Counted from the first letter of the stretch, positions 1-8,768 are shown. The stretch is 64,000 nucleotides of DNA from Arenimonas caeni (GCF_003024235.1 NZ_KZ679084.1:336684-400683); one strand, 5' to 3'. The notes: generated by a model not told the origin, from the letters alone. Numbers and translations are program-made.

Positions 1-9
1 GGGCCGGGC

Positions 10-438
10 TCAGCTGGCGATGTATTGCTGGAGCTGCTCGATTTCCTGCTGCTGGTCCTCGATGACGGCCTTGACCAGGTCGCCGATGGACACCAGGCCC
101 AGCACACGGCCGTCCTCGACCACCGGCAGGTGGCGGATGCGGCGGTCGGTCATCATGGTCATGCAGGTTTGCGCCGTGTCGGCGGGCGTGACGGTGATGA
201 CCGGGCTGGACATGATGGCGGCCACCGGCGTGTCGGCCGAGCTGCGGCCCTGCAGGATGACCTTGCGGGCGTAGTCGCGTTCGGTGGCGATGCCCACCAG
301 CTCGCCGCCCTGCATCACCAGCACCGAGCCGATGTGGTGTTCGGCCATCAGGCGCACGACCTCGAGCACGGGCGCCTCCTTGGGCACGGTGACGAGCCGG
401 CCGGCCTTGTTGGCCAGGATCTGGTTGACGTTGCGCAT
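10..438 (-). CDS. CBS-domain-pair protein
   Basis: A 142-residue stand-alone Bateman module. Two CBS repeats fill the protein, roughly residues 8-62 and 75-130. Each shows the family pattern, for example GSVLVMQGGELVGIATERD in the first and HLPVVEDGRVLGLVSIGDL in the second. Such proteins usually bind adenosine nucleotides and sense energy state or regulate a partner; the sequence does not name a ligand or partner. The C-terminus ends in a short Gln/Glu-rich helix. It is the last gene of the minus-strand run mtgA, glycosyltransferase, CBS protein, but a palindromic repeat separates it from the glycosyltransferase, so co-transcription is uncertain. Confidence 0.9.
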   Translation of the reverse strand: MRNVNQILANKAGRLVTVPKEAPVLEVVRLMAEHHIGSVLVMQGGELVGIATERDYARKVILQGRSSADTPVAAIMSSPVITVTPADTAQTCMTMMTDRRIRHLPVVEDGRVLGLVSIGDLVKAVIEDQQQEIEQLQQYIAS

Positions 439-490
439 GCGCTTGCCCTCCTCGATTCCCCTGCCCGGACTATACGCCCGGCTGGGGGTC

Positions 491-570
491 GGGGACAGGT
501 GCCTTTGATGCGGGTCAGCCGGCCGTAGTTTCCGTGGCGGGAGTCGGCCGCATCAAAGGCACCTGTCCCC
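491..570. repeat. GGGGAC-type inverted repeat, 23-bp arms
   Basis: Perfect 23-bp arms at 491-513 and 548-570 are separated by 34 nt. The arms begin GGGGACAGGTGCCTTTGATG when read inward. The right arm supplies the last five codons and the stop codon of the glycosyltransferase. The same GGGGAC(A/G)GG head recurs at 1515-1559, 3279-3351 and 51205-51306 with different inner sequences, so these are members of one dispersed palindrome family. Confidence 0.85.
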
Positions 571-1500
571 TTTGCGCTCGTCGGCCACCAGGTAGAGCGG
601 CCGCTGCTTGGCCTCGAGGTACAGTCGCCCCAGGTATTCGCCGATGATGCCCAGCGCCACCAGCTGCAGGCCGCCCAGGAACAGCACCACCGTCATCAGC
701 GAGGGCCAGCCCTGCACCGGGTCGTCCCAGACCAGGGTGCGCAGCACGATGAACACGCCCCAGACGAAGGCCGCCAGCGCGCTGAACAGGCCCAGGTAGG
801 TGGCCACGCGCAGCGGCACCGTCGAGAAGCTGGTGATGCCCTCGATGGCCAGGTTCCACAGCTTCCAGTAGTTGAACTTGCTGCCGCCGGCCAGGCGCGG
901 CGCGCGCTCGTAGGGCAGCGACACCTGGCGGAAACCCACCCAGGTGAACAGGCCCTTCATGAAGCGCTGGCGCTCGCGCAGCGTGCGCAGCGCGTCGAGC
1001 ACCGGCCGCGACATCAGGCGGAAGTCGCCGGTGTCGGGCGGGATGGGCGTTTGCGAGAGGCGCTGCATCACGCGGTAGAAACCGGCGGCGGTGAAACGCT
1101 TGAGCCAGGTTTCGCCGTCGCGGCGGGTGCGGGTGCCGTAGACTACGTCGAAACCCTCGCGCCATTTGGCGACGAAGGCCGGGATCAGTTCGGGCGGGTC
1201 CTGGCCGTCGGCATCGAGCACGAGGGCGGCGTCGGTGTGCACGCGGTCGAGGCCGGCGGTGAGCGCCAGTTCCTTGCCGAAGTTGCGGGCCAGGCGCACC
1301 AGGCGCACGCGCGGGTCGGCCGCGGCCAGGGCTTCGAGCACGGCCCAGGTGCCGTCGCGGCTGCCGTCGTCGACGTACAGCACCTGCGATTCGGCATCCA
1401 CGCCGTCGAGCACGGACGAAAGACGCTGGTGCATTTCCGGCAGCACCGCCTCTTCGTTGTAGGCGGCGATGACGATGGTGAGGGTGCGCTGGGAAGGCAT
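553..1500 (-). CDS. Family 2 glycosyltransferase, polyprenol-phosphate sugar type
   Basis: A 315-residue GT-A glycosyltransferase of the dolichol-phosphate mannose synthase/GtrB type. It probably moves a sugar from a nucleotide donor onto undecaprenyl phosphate at the inner membrane. TIVIAAYNEE (8-17), VDDGS (43-47) and the metal-binding DAD (96-98) mark the catalytic domain; two hydrophobic helices near the C-terminus anchor it. The ATG at 1498-1500 was chosen because the homologous start motif follows directly; the frame is open further upstream but runs through a palindrome. Only 14 nt separate this start from that hairpin and I see no ribosome-binding site. The last codons (GDRCL then stop) are read from the downstream repeat, so the native C-terminus was probably replaced. 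Confidence 0.88.
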   Translation of the reverse strand: MPSQRTLTIVIAAYNEEAVLPEMHQRLSSVLDGVDAESQVLYVDDGSRDGTWAVLEALAAADPRVRLVRLARNFGKELALTAGLDRVHTDAALVLDADGQDPPELIPAFVAKWREGFDVVYGTRTRRDGETWLKRFTAAGFYRVMQRLSQTPIPPDTGDFRLMSRPVLDALRTLRERQRFMKGLFTWVGFRQVSLPYERAPRLAGGSKFNYWKLWNLAIEGITSFSTVPLRVATYLGLFSALAAFVWGVFIVLRTLVWDDPVQGWPSLMTVVLFLGGLQLVALGIIGEYLGRLYLEAKQRPLYLVADERKGDRCL

Positions 1501-1514
1501 GCCGGCAGTGTAAT

Positions 1515-1559
1515 GGGGACGGGTGCATTTTTCGCGGAGCGAAAAATGCACCCGTCCCC
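1515..1559. repeat. Perfect 45-bp palindrome between mtgA and the glycosyltransferase
   Basis: Arms 1515-1535 and 1539-1559 are perfectly complementary over 21 bp around a 3-nt loop. The outer sequence is GGGGACGGGTGCATTTTTCG. The stop codon of mtgA (TAG) overlaps the outermost base and the next gene starts 15 nt beyond the other edge, so the transcript would carry a very stable hairpin between the two reading frames. Confidence 0.88.
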
Positions 1560-2251
1560 TATTCGAGGTAGGCGGGGCCACCAAGTTGCCGCACCTGGCG
1601 CTGGATCCACGCCGCCCGCCGCTGCACGTAAGGCCCCGGGTTGCGCGCGTCGTACGCCTTGGGGTTGGGCAGCACCGCCGCCAGGCGCGCGCATTCGGCA
1701 TCGCTGAGCCGGCTGGCCGGCTTGCCGAAGAAGGCCTGGGCCGCCGCCTCCGCGCCGTAGATGCCGTCGCCAAACTCGGCGATGTTCAGGTACACCTCGA
1801 GGATGCGGCGCTTGGGCCAGAAGGTTTCGACCAGCACCGTGTAGCCGGCTTCCAGCGCCTTGCGGAAATACCCGCCGCCGCCCCAGAGGTAGAGGTTCTT
1901 GGCCACCTGCTGGCTGAGCGTGCTGGCGCCGCGCACGCGGCCGCCCTCGGCGTTCGACTCCAGCGCCTTCTCGATGGCGGCCAGGTCGAAGCCCCGGTGG
2001 CGCGGGAACTGCTGGTCCTCGGCGGCCACCACGGAGATGGGCAGGCAGGCGGCGATCTGGTCCAGGTCGCGCCACTGCTGGCGCAGCGTGAACCCCTTCT
2101 CGCCCAGGCCCTCGGCCTGGCGGATGAGCATGAACATCGAGGTCGGCGGGTCGAGCCAACGCAGCGGCGCCACCTGCAGCAGCGCGAATGCGGCCAGCCA
2201 CACCGGCAGCCACAGCAGCCTTCGCCACCACCGTTTCTTCGTCCTTGCCAT
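1559..2251 (-). CDS. mtgA: Monofunctional biosynthetic peptidoglycan transglycosylase
   Basis: A 230-residue GT51 enzyme that polymerises lipid II into glycan strands on the periplasmic face of the inner membrane, without a transpeptidase domain. One N-terminal transmembrane helix (about 11-28) is followed by the GT51 signature: VVAAEDQQF with catalytic Glu78, then [17 protein letters not shown]. The length is typical of MtgA. The stop codon lies exactly on the edge of a palindromic repeat. The gene heads a minus-strand run, and a REP-like pair sits just upstream of its start, between it and the divergent hslO. Confidence 0.95.
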   Translation of the reverse strand: MARTKKRWWRRLLWLPVWLAAFALLQVAPLRWLDPPTSMFMLIRQAEGLGEKGFTLRQQWRDLDQIAACLPISVVAAEDQQFPRHRGFDLAAIEKALESNAEGGRVRGASTLSQQVAKNLYLWGGGGYFRKALEAGYTVLVETFWPKRRILEVYLNIAEFGDGIYGAEAAAQAFFGKPASRLSDAECARLAAVLPNPKAYDARNPGPYVQRRAAWIQRQVRQLGGPAYLE

Positions 2252-2261
2252 CCACTGCCCT

Positions 2262-2334
2262 TGCAGGAGCGCCTTCAGGCGTGAATGTCCCGGTCCGGGG
2301 GGCGCTTGTAAAGATTCACGCCCGAAGGCGCCCC
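2262..2334. repeat. REP-like inverted pair (BIME-like)
   Basis: TGCAGGAGCGCCTTCAGGCG begins at 2262 and its inverted relative occupies 2313-2334 (reverse complement begins GGGGCGCCTTCGGGCG). Together they form an imperfect hairpin between mtgA and the divergent hslO. The unit resembles the TGTAGGAGCGGCTTCAGCCGCGA-type REP known from pseudomonads and xanthomonads. Related units lie inside the J-domain gene and manC of this window. Confidence 0.7.
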
Positions 2335-2385
2335 GGCTGGGGGCGCGGAAGCGCGCGGGGCGGTGGCGCGGCGTAAAATGGCGGG

Positions 2386-3279
2386 ATGGACAAACACCCC
2401 GACGCCGACACCCTCACCCGCTTCCTGCTCGAACGCTCGGGCGTGCGCGGGATCGTGGTGCATCTGGACGCCACCTGGCAGCGCATCGCCGGCCGCGCCC
2501 ACTACCCGGCCGAAGTGGCCGCCCGGCTGGGCGAAACCTGTGCCGCCGCGGCCCTGTTCACCGGCCACGCCAAGATCAACGGCCGGCTGAGCGTGCAGCT
2601 GCGCGGCACCGGCGCGCTGCGCACGCTGTTCGCCGAATGCACCGCCGCCGACACCGTGCGCGGCATCGCCCACTACGCCGAGCCCGTGCCCAGCCCGTTG
2701 ACCCCGCGCGCCTTCGGCGAGGGCTCGGTGCTGGCGATCACCATTGAATCGACCCCGCCCGGGGCCCGCGAGATGACCCGCTACCAGGGCCTGGTGGGCC
2801 TGGACGCCGACACCCTGGCCGAGGCCTTCGAAAGCTACTTCCAGCAGAGCGAGCAGCTTCCCACCCGGGTGCTGCTGGCCAGCGCCGAGGGCCGGGCCAC
2901 CGGCCTGATGCTGCAGCAGCTGCCGGGCGGCCATGGCGACGCCGACGGCTGGGCCCGCACCACGGCCCTGTTCGAGACCCTGGGCGAGGCCGAGCTGGCC
3001 GCCACCCCGGTCGAAACCCTGCTCTGGCGCCTGTTCCACGAGGAAGAGGTGAAGGTGCTGGGCCGCAAGCCGCTGAGCTTCGCCTGCAGCTGCTCGCGCG
3101 AGCGGGTGGCCGACATGCTGCGCAGCCTGGGCCCCGACGAAGCCCGCGCGAGCCTGCAGGACGGCGTGGCCGAGATCCACTGCGACTTCTGCGGCGAGGG
3201 CTACCGCTTCGAAGCTGAACAGATCGAGGATTTGTTCAGCAAAGCCCCGACCGCCCCGGGCCCGACCGGCCTGCAATAG
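2386..3279 (+). CDS. hslO: Hsp33 redox-regulated chaperone
   Basis: A 297-residue cytosolic holdase chaperone switched on by oxidation. The four zinc-binding cysteines are present in the usual CxC...CxxC arrangement: Cys234 and Cys236, then Cys266 and Cys269. Their oxidation releases zinc and exposes the substrate-binding surface in characterised Hsp33 proteins. Length and domain order are normal. The gene is divergent from mtgA. Its TAG stop is followed immediately by a GGGGGAC palindrome, as for mtgA. Confidence 0.96.
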   Translation: MDKHPDADTLTRFLLERSGVRGIVVHLDATWQRIAGRAHYPAEVAARLGETCAAAALFTGHAKINGRLSVQLRGTGALRTLFAECTAADTVRGIAHYAEPVPSPLTPRAFGEGSVLAITIESTPPGAREMTRYQGLVGLDADTLAEAFESYFQQSEQLPTRVLLASAEGRATGLMLQQLPGGHGDADGWARTTALFETLGEAELAATPVETLLWRLFHEEEVKVLGRKPLSFACSCSRERVADMLRSLGPDEARASLQDGVAEIHCDFCGEGYRFEAEQIEDLFSKAPTAPGPTGLQ

Positions 3280-3351
3280 GGGGACAGGTGCAATTTCCCC
3301 GGCGCCACGCCGGCGGCGGCTGGAATCCCGGGGGAAATTGCACCTGCCCCC
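3279..3351. repeat. GGGGAC-type inverted repeat after hslO
   Basis: The left arm begins GGGGGACAGGTGCAATTTCC at 3279 and the right arm ends at 3351; the arms are complementary over about 21 bp with one base missing from the right arm. The spacer of about 30 nt is itself GC-rich. It starts on the last base of the hslO stop codon. A long hairpin here could act as a transcription terminator or mRNA stabiliser, but no T-tract follows directly. Confidence 0.82.
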
Positions 3352-3442
3352 TGTTAAAAAAGTGGTAAACTCGACCCCACATAGGTCCGGAACTTAATCC
3401 CCCCCGCCAGGTTCCAAGGCCCAGGAATTCGAGGACGCCCCC

Positions 3443-4441
3443 ATGTCTCCCCTGCTGCGCCCCATAGCCGGTTTGATGCTTGCCCTCGCGGCGGCCACCG
3501 CGTTTGCGCAGACGCCTCCGCCGCTTTACCTGGGCGAGCGCAGCGCCGACACCAGCAGCGACGGCACCACCGCGCTGCCCATCCTGAACAACCGCAGCGG
3601 CCAGATCGAAGGTTTCCTGCTGATCGAAGGCCAGGGTCGCCAGGGCTCGGCGCTCGAGCGCATCCTCGGCCGCGAAGCCCGCAACAGCGTGGGCGCCGGC
3701 GTGGTGCTGCCGATGGACAATGGCCGCCGCATCGGCGCCAGCCTGCATCTTGAATCCAACCCCACGCTCGGCCTGCTGTGCGACAACAGCGCCGTGGCGC
3801 GCCGCGTCGGCGACCTGGCGCAGCACTGCCTCACCGCCAACCTCGCCGGCGCCACCGCCACGCTGCCGCTGGCCATGGCCCGCCCGGGCGTGCGCGCCAG
3901 CGCCAGCCTCGAAGGCGACCGCAGCCGCGTCACCGCCAGCCTGGGCCTGAACCAGTTCGACCTGCAGCAGCCTCTGCTGCTGCCGGGCGCGCGCCTGTCG
4001 TCGGAAGACGGCCCGCTGCTGCTGGGCCTGGCCGGCGCCGGCATCGAGCAGCAGGACATCGGCCTGCTGGGCGAAATGCAGGTGGGCGAAACCGGCTGGA
4101 TCAGCATCGGCGGCACGCTGGCGCGGGCCCGCATCGTCGGCACCCACCAGCTGCCGGGCGGCATCCGCCCGAGCTGGAACACCGGCACCATCCGCCTGGA
4201 AGGCGGCATCGGCGACTTCGGCGGCGAGATCATCGGCCGCGTCATCGAACTGCCGGGCGCGCCCAGCGCCACCTACACCGACGTGGGCATCGGCGTCACC
4301 TGGCGCGCCCCGTGGCGGGCCCGCCTGAGCGTGGGCGCCACCGGCCTGATGAGCAGCGGCGAAAACCCGTTCGCCACCGGCAGCGACGACGACGACGAGA
4401 GCAACCGCGTGCCGTATATCCGGTACGAGCAGGACCTCTGA
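3443..4441 (+). CDS. Secreted, probably outer-membrane beta-rich protein of unknown function
   Basis: A 332-residue protein with a clear signal peptide: a hydrophobic stretch after the first few residues and cleavage probably after AFA near residue 22. The mature part has alternating hydrophobic strands with many Gly and Thr residues (for example WISIGGTLARARIVG and ASLGLNQFDLQQP) and ends near an aromatic residue, which suits a small outer-membrane barrel. Two cysteines sit in the middle. I do not recognise a characterised family. It is transcribed alone on the plus strand; a small inverted repeat (CGCGAA AAA TTCGCG, 4446-4460) follows the stop codon. Confidence 0.75.
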   Translation: MSPLLRPIAGLMLALAAATAFAQTPPPLYLGERSADTSSDGTTALPILNNRSGQIEGFLLIEGQGRQGSALERILGREARNSVGAGVVLPMDNGRRIGASLHLESNPTLGLLCDNSAVARRVGDLAQHCLTANLAGATATLPLAMARPGVRASASLEGDRSRVTASLGLNQFDLQQPLLLPGARLSSEDGPLLLGLAGAGIEQQDIGLLGEMQVGETGWISIGGTLARARIVGTHQLPGGIRPSWNTGTIRLEGGIGDFGGEIIGRVIELPGAPSATYTDVGIGVTWRAPWRARLSVGATGLMSSGENPFATGSDDDDESNRVPYIRYEQDL

Positions 4442-4496
4442 GGCACGCGAAAAATTCGCGGCGCGGCGCTGGCCCGCTGAGGGCAGACTCGGCGGC

Positions 4497-4607
4497 ATGG
4501 GGAAGAAGCCGCGTTCCAATCCGCTGATCTGGCTGGTGCCGGCCCTGCTGGGCCTGCTGGCCCTGGCCTTCGCGGCCGGGCGCTGGTGGGGCATGCAGGG
4601 CAGCTGA
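4497..4607 (+). CDS. Small single-pass membrane peptide
   Basis: A 36-residue reading frame starting MGKKPRSN, then a hydrophobic helix (about residues 9-28: PLIWLVPALLGLLALAFAAG) and a short tail RWWGMQGS. A basic N-terminus followed by one transmembrane helix is typical of real small membrane proteins. It lies between a plus-strand secreted protein and a convergent minus-strand gene, where little other coding sequence is possible. No strong ribosome-binding site is visible, so the call is tentative. Confidence 0.45.
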   Translation: MGKKPRSNPLIWLVPALLGLLALAFAAGRWWGMQGS

Positions 4608-4628
4608 GGCCCTGCCCCACCCGCCCGA

Positions 4629-5291
4629 TCAGGCGGGTTGCCCGCAGATGACGGAGAACGAGGCCGCGCCGATGCCCTCGCGCATGGACATGAGGGTGAC
4701 GCGGCAATCCTGCCCGCTGGCGTTGGTGAACGGCACCGAGCCGCCGGTACGGATGTGGTCGCGCTTCTGTGCATCCTTGCTGCTGCCGGACGTAACGCTG
4801 ACCCAGGCGCCGTCGGAAGTGAGGCGCTCGAGCCCGACCACGTTCTGCGGGTCGATGCGCATGGACTCCTGCGGCGCGAGCAGGAAGTCGTAGCCGCCCG
4901 ACAGGCCGCGTGCCTCCTGCAGGTTGCGGGCGAGCGCCTCGTTCTCGCGCCGGGCGAACTGCAGCTTGGCCAGCATGTCCTGGTTGATGCGCTGCAAGTC
5001 GTCGGACGCGCGCTGCACCTGCTTCAGGGCCTCCCGGCCCTCGCGGTCGACGCTGCCGCGCAGGCCGTCGAGGCTGGCGCGCAGTTCTTCGAAGCCGGCC
5101 TTTTGCTGTTCGGCGAGCGCGGCGATGGGGTCGTCGCCCGGCAGCAGGGCATCGCGGGCCTTGGCGTAGAGGTCTTCGCCGATCCAGCCGCTGATGGCGA
5201 AGACCAGCGCCGTGAGCGCGATCTTGGCCTTGTAGATGAAACCGCGCCCACCGGCGCCGGTGGCGGCCTGCGCCGCGTTCCCCTGGTCCAT
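4629..5291 (-). CDS. Membrane-anchored coiled-coil protein, unknown function
   Basis: A 220-residue protein with one transmembrane helix near the N-terminus (about 20-38, KIALTALVFAISGWIGEDLY). Residues about 58-128 are predicted coiled coil rich in Glu, Gln and Arg. The C-terminal 90 residues form a small Ser/Gly-rich domain with two cysteines (QDCRVTL and SVICGQ). It directly follows the tandem AAA+ ATPase gene on the same strand, about 145 bp downstream, so it may be a partner or adaptor of that ATPase. I recognise no family. Confidence 0.7.
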   Translation of the reverse strand: MDQGNAAQAATGAGGRGFIYKAKIALTALVFAISGWIGEDLYAKARDALLPGDDPIAALAEQQKAGFEELRASLDGLRGSVDREGREALKQVQRASDDLQRINQDMLAKLQFARRENEALARNLQEARGLSGGYDFLLAPQESMRIDPQNVVGLERLTSDGAWVSVTSGSSKDAQKRDHIRTGGSVPFTNASGQDCRVTLMSMREGIGAASFSVICGQPA

Positions 5292-5436
5292 AGCCCTTCC
5301 CCCGGAAGACCCTTGTGGGGCGGACTATGCCACAGGGGCCGCGCAGGCGCCCTGGACCTGGTAGTTGCCGATTTTGCAGAGCCGCCGAGGCGTCGCGCCA
5401 CTGGAGGCCTGGGATGCAGGGCGGCTGAGCCCCCGC

Positions 5437-7827
5437 TCAGCCGTCGAAATCCTCCACCCTCAGGCTCAGACGCGTCGGGTCGCCGGTTTCCTTGAGCGCG
5501 CGTTGCACTGCCTTGCGAGCTGCTGCGGTGACCAACGAAGCCAGGTCGCGGCCCGACAGGCCTTCGGTGCGGGCGGCCAACGCCGGCACAACCTGGTTCG
5601 CTTCGAATGCCAGCGGCTTCCCGGCCAGCTGCAGGTGCAGGATGGCCTCGCGGGCCGCCTGCCCAGGCAGGCCCAGCTCTATCTTCCGGTCCAGGCGCGA
5701 GAGCACCGCGGCGTCGATCTTCTCCGGATGGTTGGTGGCCGCCAGCAGGAACACCTTGCCGGCGCTGCTCGACTTCACGCCGTCGAGTTCCTGGAGCAGC
5801 TGCGCCACGATGTCGTCGCTGAAGCTGTCGGACGAACCACGCTGCGGCGAGATGGCGTCGATCTCGTCCAGGAATACCAGGCAGGGCGCCATGCCGCGCG
5901 CCTGCTCGAACAGTTCGCTCACCTTGGCCGCCGACTGGCCGATCCAGCCCGCCTTGAGCTCGCTGCTGCTCTTGGCCAGGAAAGACAGGCCCGACTGCTG
6001 CGCGAGCACGCGCGCCAGCTGCGTCTTGCCGGTGCCGGGCGGGCCGTAGAGCAGGATGCCGCGCGGTACGCTGATGTTCATCGCCGCCAGCTCCTCGGCG
6101 TGGCGCAGTTCCTTGCCCAGACTCTGGAACTCGTCGCGGGTCTGCTCGGGAAGCACGATGTCGTCCCAGCCAAGCCTCGACTCGACGTTGGTGGAAGACT
6201 TGCCGCGCAACTTGCGCGCCTCGGCGAGGAAATCGGCTTCGGACACTTCCGCGCCCAGGTGCTCGGCGACCAGGGTGGCCACCAGGGTGTGCAGTTCACG
6301 CCCGGCCATGCCGCTGGTTTCCTGCACCATCGCTTCGGTGACATGGAGGCCGATGCGGGCCTTGCCCAGCTCGTTGCCGAGGATGCGCCGGCGACCGGCC
6401 GCATCGGGCGCGGCGATGTGCAGGCTGGTGGTGAAGCGCGACATGATGGCGTTGTCGATGCGCTCGCGCTGGTTCGTGGCGGCGACCACGAACACCTGGC
6501 CCGACGACTCGTTGAATCCGTCCCACTCGGACAGGAAGGTCTGCACCAGTTCTTCGCTGAACTGGTCCGTGTTGAGCCCACCGCGTTTGGCGAAAGCACT
6601 CTCGCATTCATCGATGAACAGGATGCAGGGCGCCTGTTTCCGGCATTCCTGCCAGATCTTCTTCACCAACTGCCCGGTGCCGCCGATGTGCTCGGACTTG
6701 AGATCGGAGATGGTGAGCGCCTTGAATCCACAGTCGGCGTGCTTGGCCAGCTTGCGCGCGATGAGCGTCTTGCCGGTACCAGGCGGGCCGTAGAGCAGCA
6801 CGCCTTTGGGCGAGGGCTTGCGGCCGGACATGAACAGGTCGACCAGCTTGAGCAGTTGGTCGAGCACGGGCATGTCGACGGCCACGTCGGCCCAGTTCTT
6901 CTCGACGCCTGCCAGCGTCTCGATCCTCTTCTGGATCGAGCGGATGGTTTCCAGATGGCGGCCGTGTTCGTCGATCGCCCTTGCCAGCGCCTGGAACAGC
7001 GGCACGTGGGTCATGGCGTGGTTGGCCACGGCTACGCCGATGGGCACCCAGTGCGGGCCGTGCTTGTCCCAGGACTCTTGGTGGAAGGGAATGGCCTGCG
7101 CCTGCACGCCGGTGGGCAGGCGGAAAGCAGCGCGCACGTCGTGGCGCCCGCCGGGCTCGACGAAGAAAAGGAACATCGAGCCCTGCTGGCTGCCGAAACG
7201 CTTGTCGATGGTGAAGTTATTGGTGTCCCAGGGCGCACTGCCAGCCCCCACGCCCGCGACCGGGCCCAGTGCCGCGCGATAGGGGAAGGCCGGGTCTCCA
7301 CTTTCATGCTCGTCAAAGCAGCCGAACCTCAGGCCGAGCGTGCCCAGCGCAGCCACTGCCTCCCTCAACGACCTTGCCTTCCGCCGCGCAGCGAGGAACA
7401 CGGCCAACACCGCCAGCGGCAGCCAGATGGCCAGGAAGCCCCAGACGCTGAACCAGCTGCCCATGCCGCTGAAGCCTAGCGACAGACCGACCGCGAGCAG
7501 CAGCGTGAAGACCCAAACCGCCACGAATCCCTTCACCGACGGAGCAATGCCGGTGAGGAAGATGCCGTCGATGATGGAGCGAAGACGGTACTTCACAAGC
7601 TGCCGGCGATACTGGCGCTTGGCCTCCTCACGCGCGAACTCCAGGGTTTCCTGGGTGGCGCGCTCGGCCTGCGGCAGCACCCGGGAGAGCTCGGCCTGCC
7701 CGGCTTCGGCGAGTACCTGCGTCTTCTCCAGGTCGTCGAGCAGGCGCACGCGAAGCGTCTGCAGGTAATTGCCGCGCTTTTCAGCAGTGGCGGCGGCCGT
7801 CGCCGTGGTTCCGTCCGAAGCTGCCAT
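5437..7827 (-). CDS. Membrane-anchored tandem AAA+ ATPase (Cdc48/FtsH-like modules)
   Basis: A 796-residue protein. The N-terminus is helical and charged, then two or three hydrophobic segments (about 85-150) insert it in the membrane. Two complete AAA+ modules follow. The first has Walker A GPPGTGKT near residue 346 and Walker B CILFIDECES; the second has GPPGTGKT near 592 and LVFLDEIDAIS. Arginine-finger regions (NAIMSRF and AAVLSRLDRK) are visible, so both sites look active. No protease domain is attached, so it is likelier an unfoldase or remodelling ATPase than an FtsH protease. Tandem AAA+ with an N-terminal membrane anchor is uncommon in bacteria. Confidence 0.88.
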   Translation of the reverse strand: MAASDGTTATAAATAEKRGNYLQTLRVRLLDDLEKTQVLAEAGQAELSRVLPQAERATQETLEFAREEAKRQYRRQLVKYRLRSIIDGIFLTGIAPSVKGFVAVWVFTLLLAVGLSLGFSGMGSWFSVWGFLAIWLPLAVLAVFLAARRKARSLREAVAALGTLGLRFGCFDEHESGDPAFPYRAALGPVAGVGAGSAPWDTNNFTIDKRFGSQQGSMFLFFVEPGGRHDVRAAFRLPTGVQAQAIPFHQESWDKHGPHWVPIGVAVANHAMTHVPLFQALARAIDEHGRHLETIRSIQKRIETLAGVEKNWADVAVDMPVLDQLLKLVDLFMSGRKPSPKGVLLYGPPGTGKTLIARKLAKHADCGFKALTISDLKSEHIGGTGQLVKKIWQECRKQAPCILFIDECESAFAKRGGLNTDQFSEELVQTFLSEWDGFNESSGQVFVVAATNQRERIDNAIMSRFTTSLHIAAPDAAGRRRILGNELGKARIGLHVTEAMVQETSGMAGRELHTLVATLVAEHLGAEVSEADFLAEARKLRGKSSTNVESRLGWDDIVLPEQTRDEFQSLGKELRHAEELAAMNISVPRGILLYGPPGTGKTQLARVLAQQSGLSFLAKSSSELKAGWIGQSAAKVSELFEQARGMAPCLVFLDEIDAISPQRGSSDSFSDDIVAQLLQELDGVKSSSAGKVFLLAATNHPEKIDAAVLSRLDRKIELGLPGQAAREAILHLQLAGKPLAFEANQVVPALAARTEGLSGRDLASLVTAAARKAVQRALKETGDPTRLSLRVEDFDG

Positions 7828-7983
7828 CGATGTCCCCTGGTGATTCCCTCACAGGATTATGGGGGGCGCGTCACGGGCCATTCGGGGCTGGGCGGCTGCG
7901 AATTTTTCTCAGCCTCCGTTGACCCTGGTCCCCTGATGCCTTCCGCTACGATGCGGTCAGGCAAGGGGAACCGGGGAAACCAC

Positions 7984-8169
7984 ATGTACAAGTTCGTCAC
8001 CGTCAGCGGCAGCTGCGGCAGCGCCTACGACATTGGCCACTGCGAGCGCACCACCAACGACATGCAGTCCAAGGGCTTCGAGCTGGTGCAGGTCTACCAG
8101 ACCAGCACCGCCGGCTGCTGCGGCCCCAACTCCACGCTCGTGATGGTGTTCCGCCACGGTGGCGGCTGA
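7984..8169 (+). CDS. Small DUF4177-like protein
   Basis: A 61-residue protein. I chose the ATG at 7984 because it follows a purine-rich GGGGAACCGGGG leader and begins MYKFVTV, the usual opening of DUF4177-type proteins. The core DMQSKGFELVQVYQ...VMVFRH also matches that family, where the two strands pack on a short helix. It carries a CC pair and two other cysteines. The stop overlaps the GTG start of the next gene by 11 nt, so translational coupling with the DUF2085-like membrane protein is likely. The function is unknown. Confidence 0.65.
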   Translation: MYKFVTVSGSCGSAYDIGHCERTTNDMQSKGFELVQVYQTSTAGCCGPNSTLVMVFRHGGG

Positions 8170-8749
8170 GGGCTTTCGCGCCGTCCTGGCACGCGCGGAG
8201 CCGCTTCTCGGCGGGCAGTTCCTGCCCGGCGCGCACCACCCGCACTGCGAGCGCCACCACCACCACCTGGTGCGCGTCTTCGGCCGGCCGCTGTGCCTGG
8301 GTTGCACCTGCCTTTACAGCGGCATGATCCTGGGCGCGAGCGCGAGCCTGGCCCTGCCCTGGTCGGCGCTGTCGCCGCCGGCCTGGCTGCTGGCCTGCAG
8401 CCTGCTCGTGCTGCCGACCGCGCTGCAGCCCTGGGTGCAGCGGCGCGGCTTCAAGCTGTTCGCGCGCACCGCGCTCGGCGTCGGCGTGGCGATCTACTGG
8501 ATCGGGTTGCTGGGCCGGCTCGAGCTGCCCATCGACCGCCTCGCCGCCATCGCCTGGGGCACGGCCTGGTTCGCCGCCTGCGTGGCCGCGCTGATGAAGG
8601 TGCGCCTGCGCCGCCTGGACGACCCCTGCAGCCGCTGCCCGCTGGGGCGTTATCCCACCTGCGAGTGGTACCTGCCGACCCTGCTGGCCGACCCGCGCAG
8701 CACGAATTTCCGACAGCAGTGGGAGCAACGGCTCCCCGATCCGTCCTGA
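8159..8749 (+). CDS. DUF2085-like integral membrane protein
   Basis: A 196-residue protein read from a GTG start that overlaps the preceding gene. The N-terminus is rich in His and Cys (AHHPHCERHHHHLVRVFG), then GRPLCLGCTCLYSG, which resembles the LPVCARCTGIYxG core of DUF2085 membrane proteins. Three or four hydrophobic helices follow (about 52-140), and the cytosolic tail holds CSRCPLGRYPTC. Two cysteine pairs and the His cluster suggest metal binding, but that is inference. Confidence 0.7.
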   Translation: MAAEGFRAVLARAEPLLGGQFLPGAHHPHCERHHHHLVRVFGRPLCLGCTCLYSGMILGASASLALPWSALSPPAWLLACSLLVLPTALQPWVQRRGFKLFARTALGVGVAIYWIGLLGRLELPIDRLAAIAWGTAWFAACVAALMKVRLRRLDDPCSRCPLGRYPTCEWYLPTLLADPRSTNFRQQWEQRLPDPS

Positions 8750-8768
8750 CCCAAGGAGCGACACCGTC

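Noticed and set aside
5365-7479. A 704-codon open frame on the plus strand
   Set aside because: It is the antisense of the AAA+ gene; no family features.
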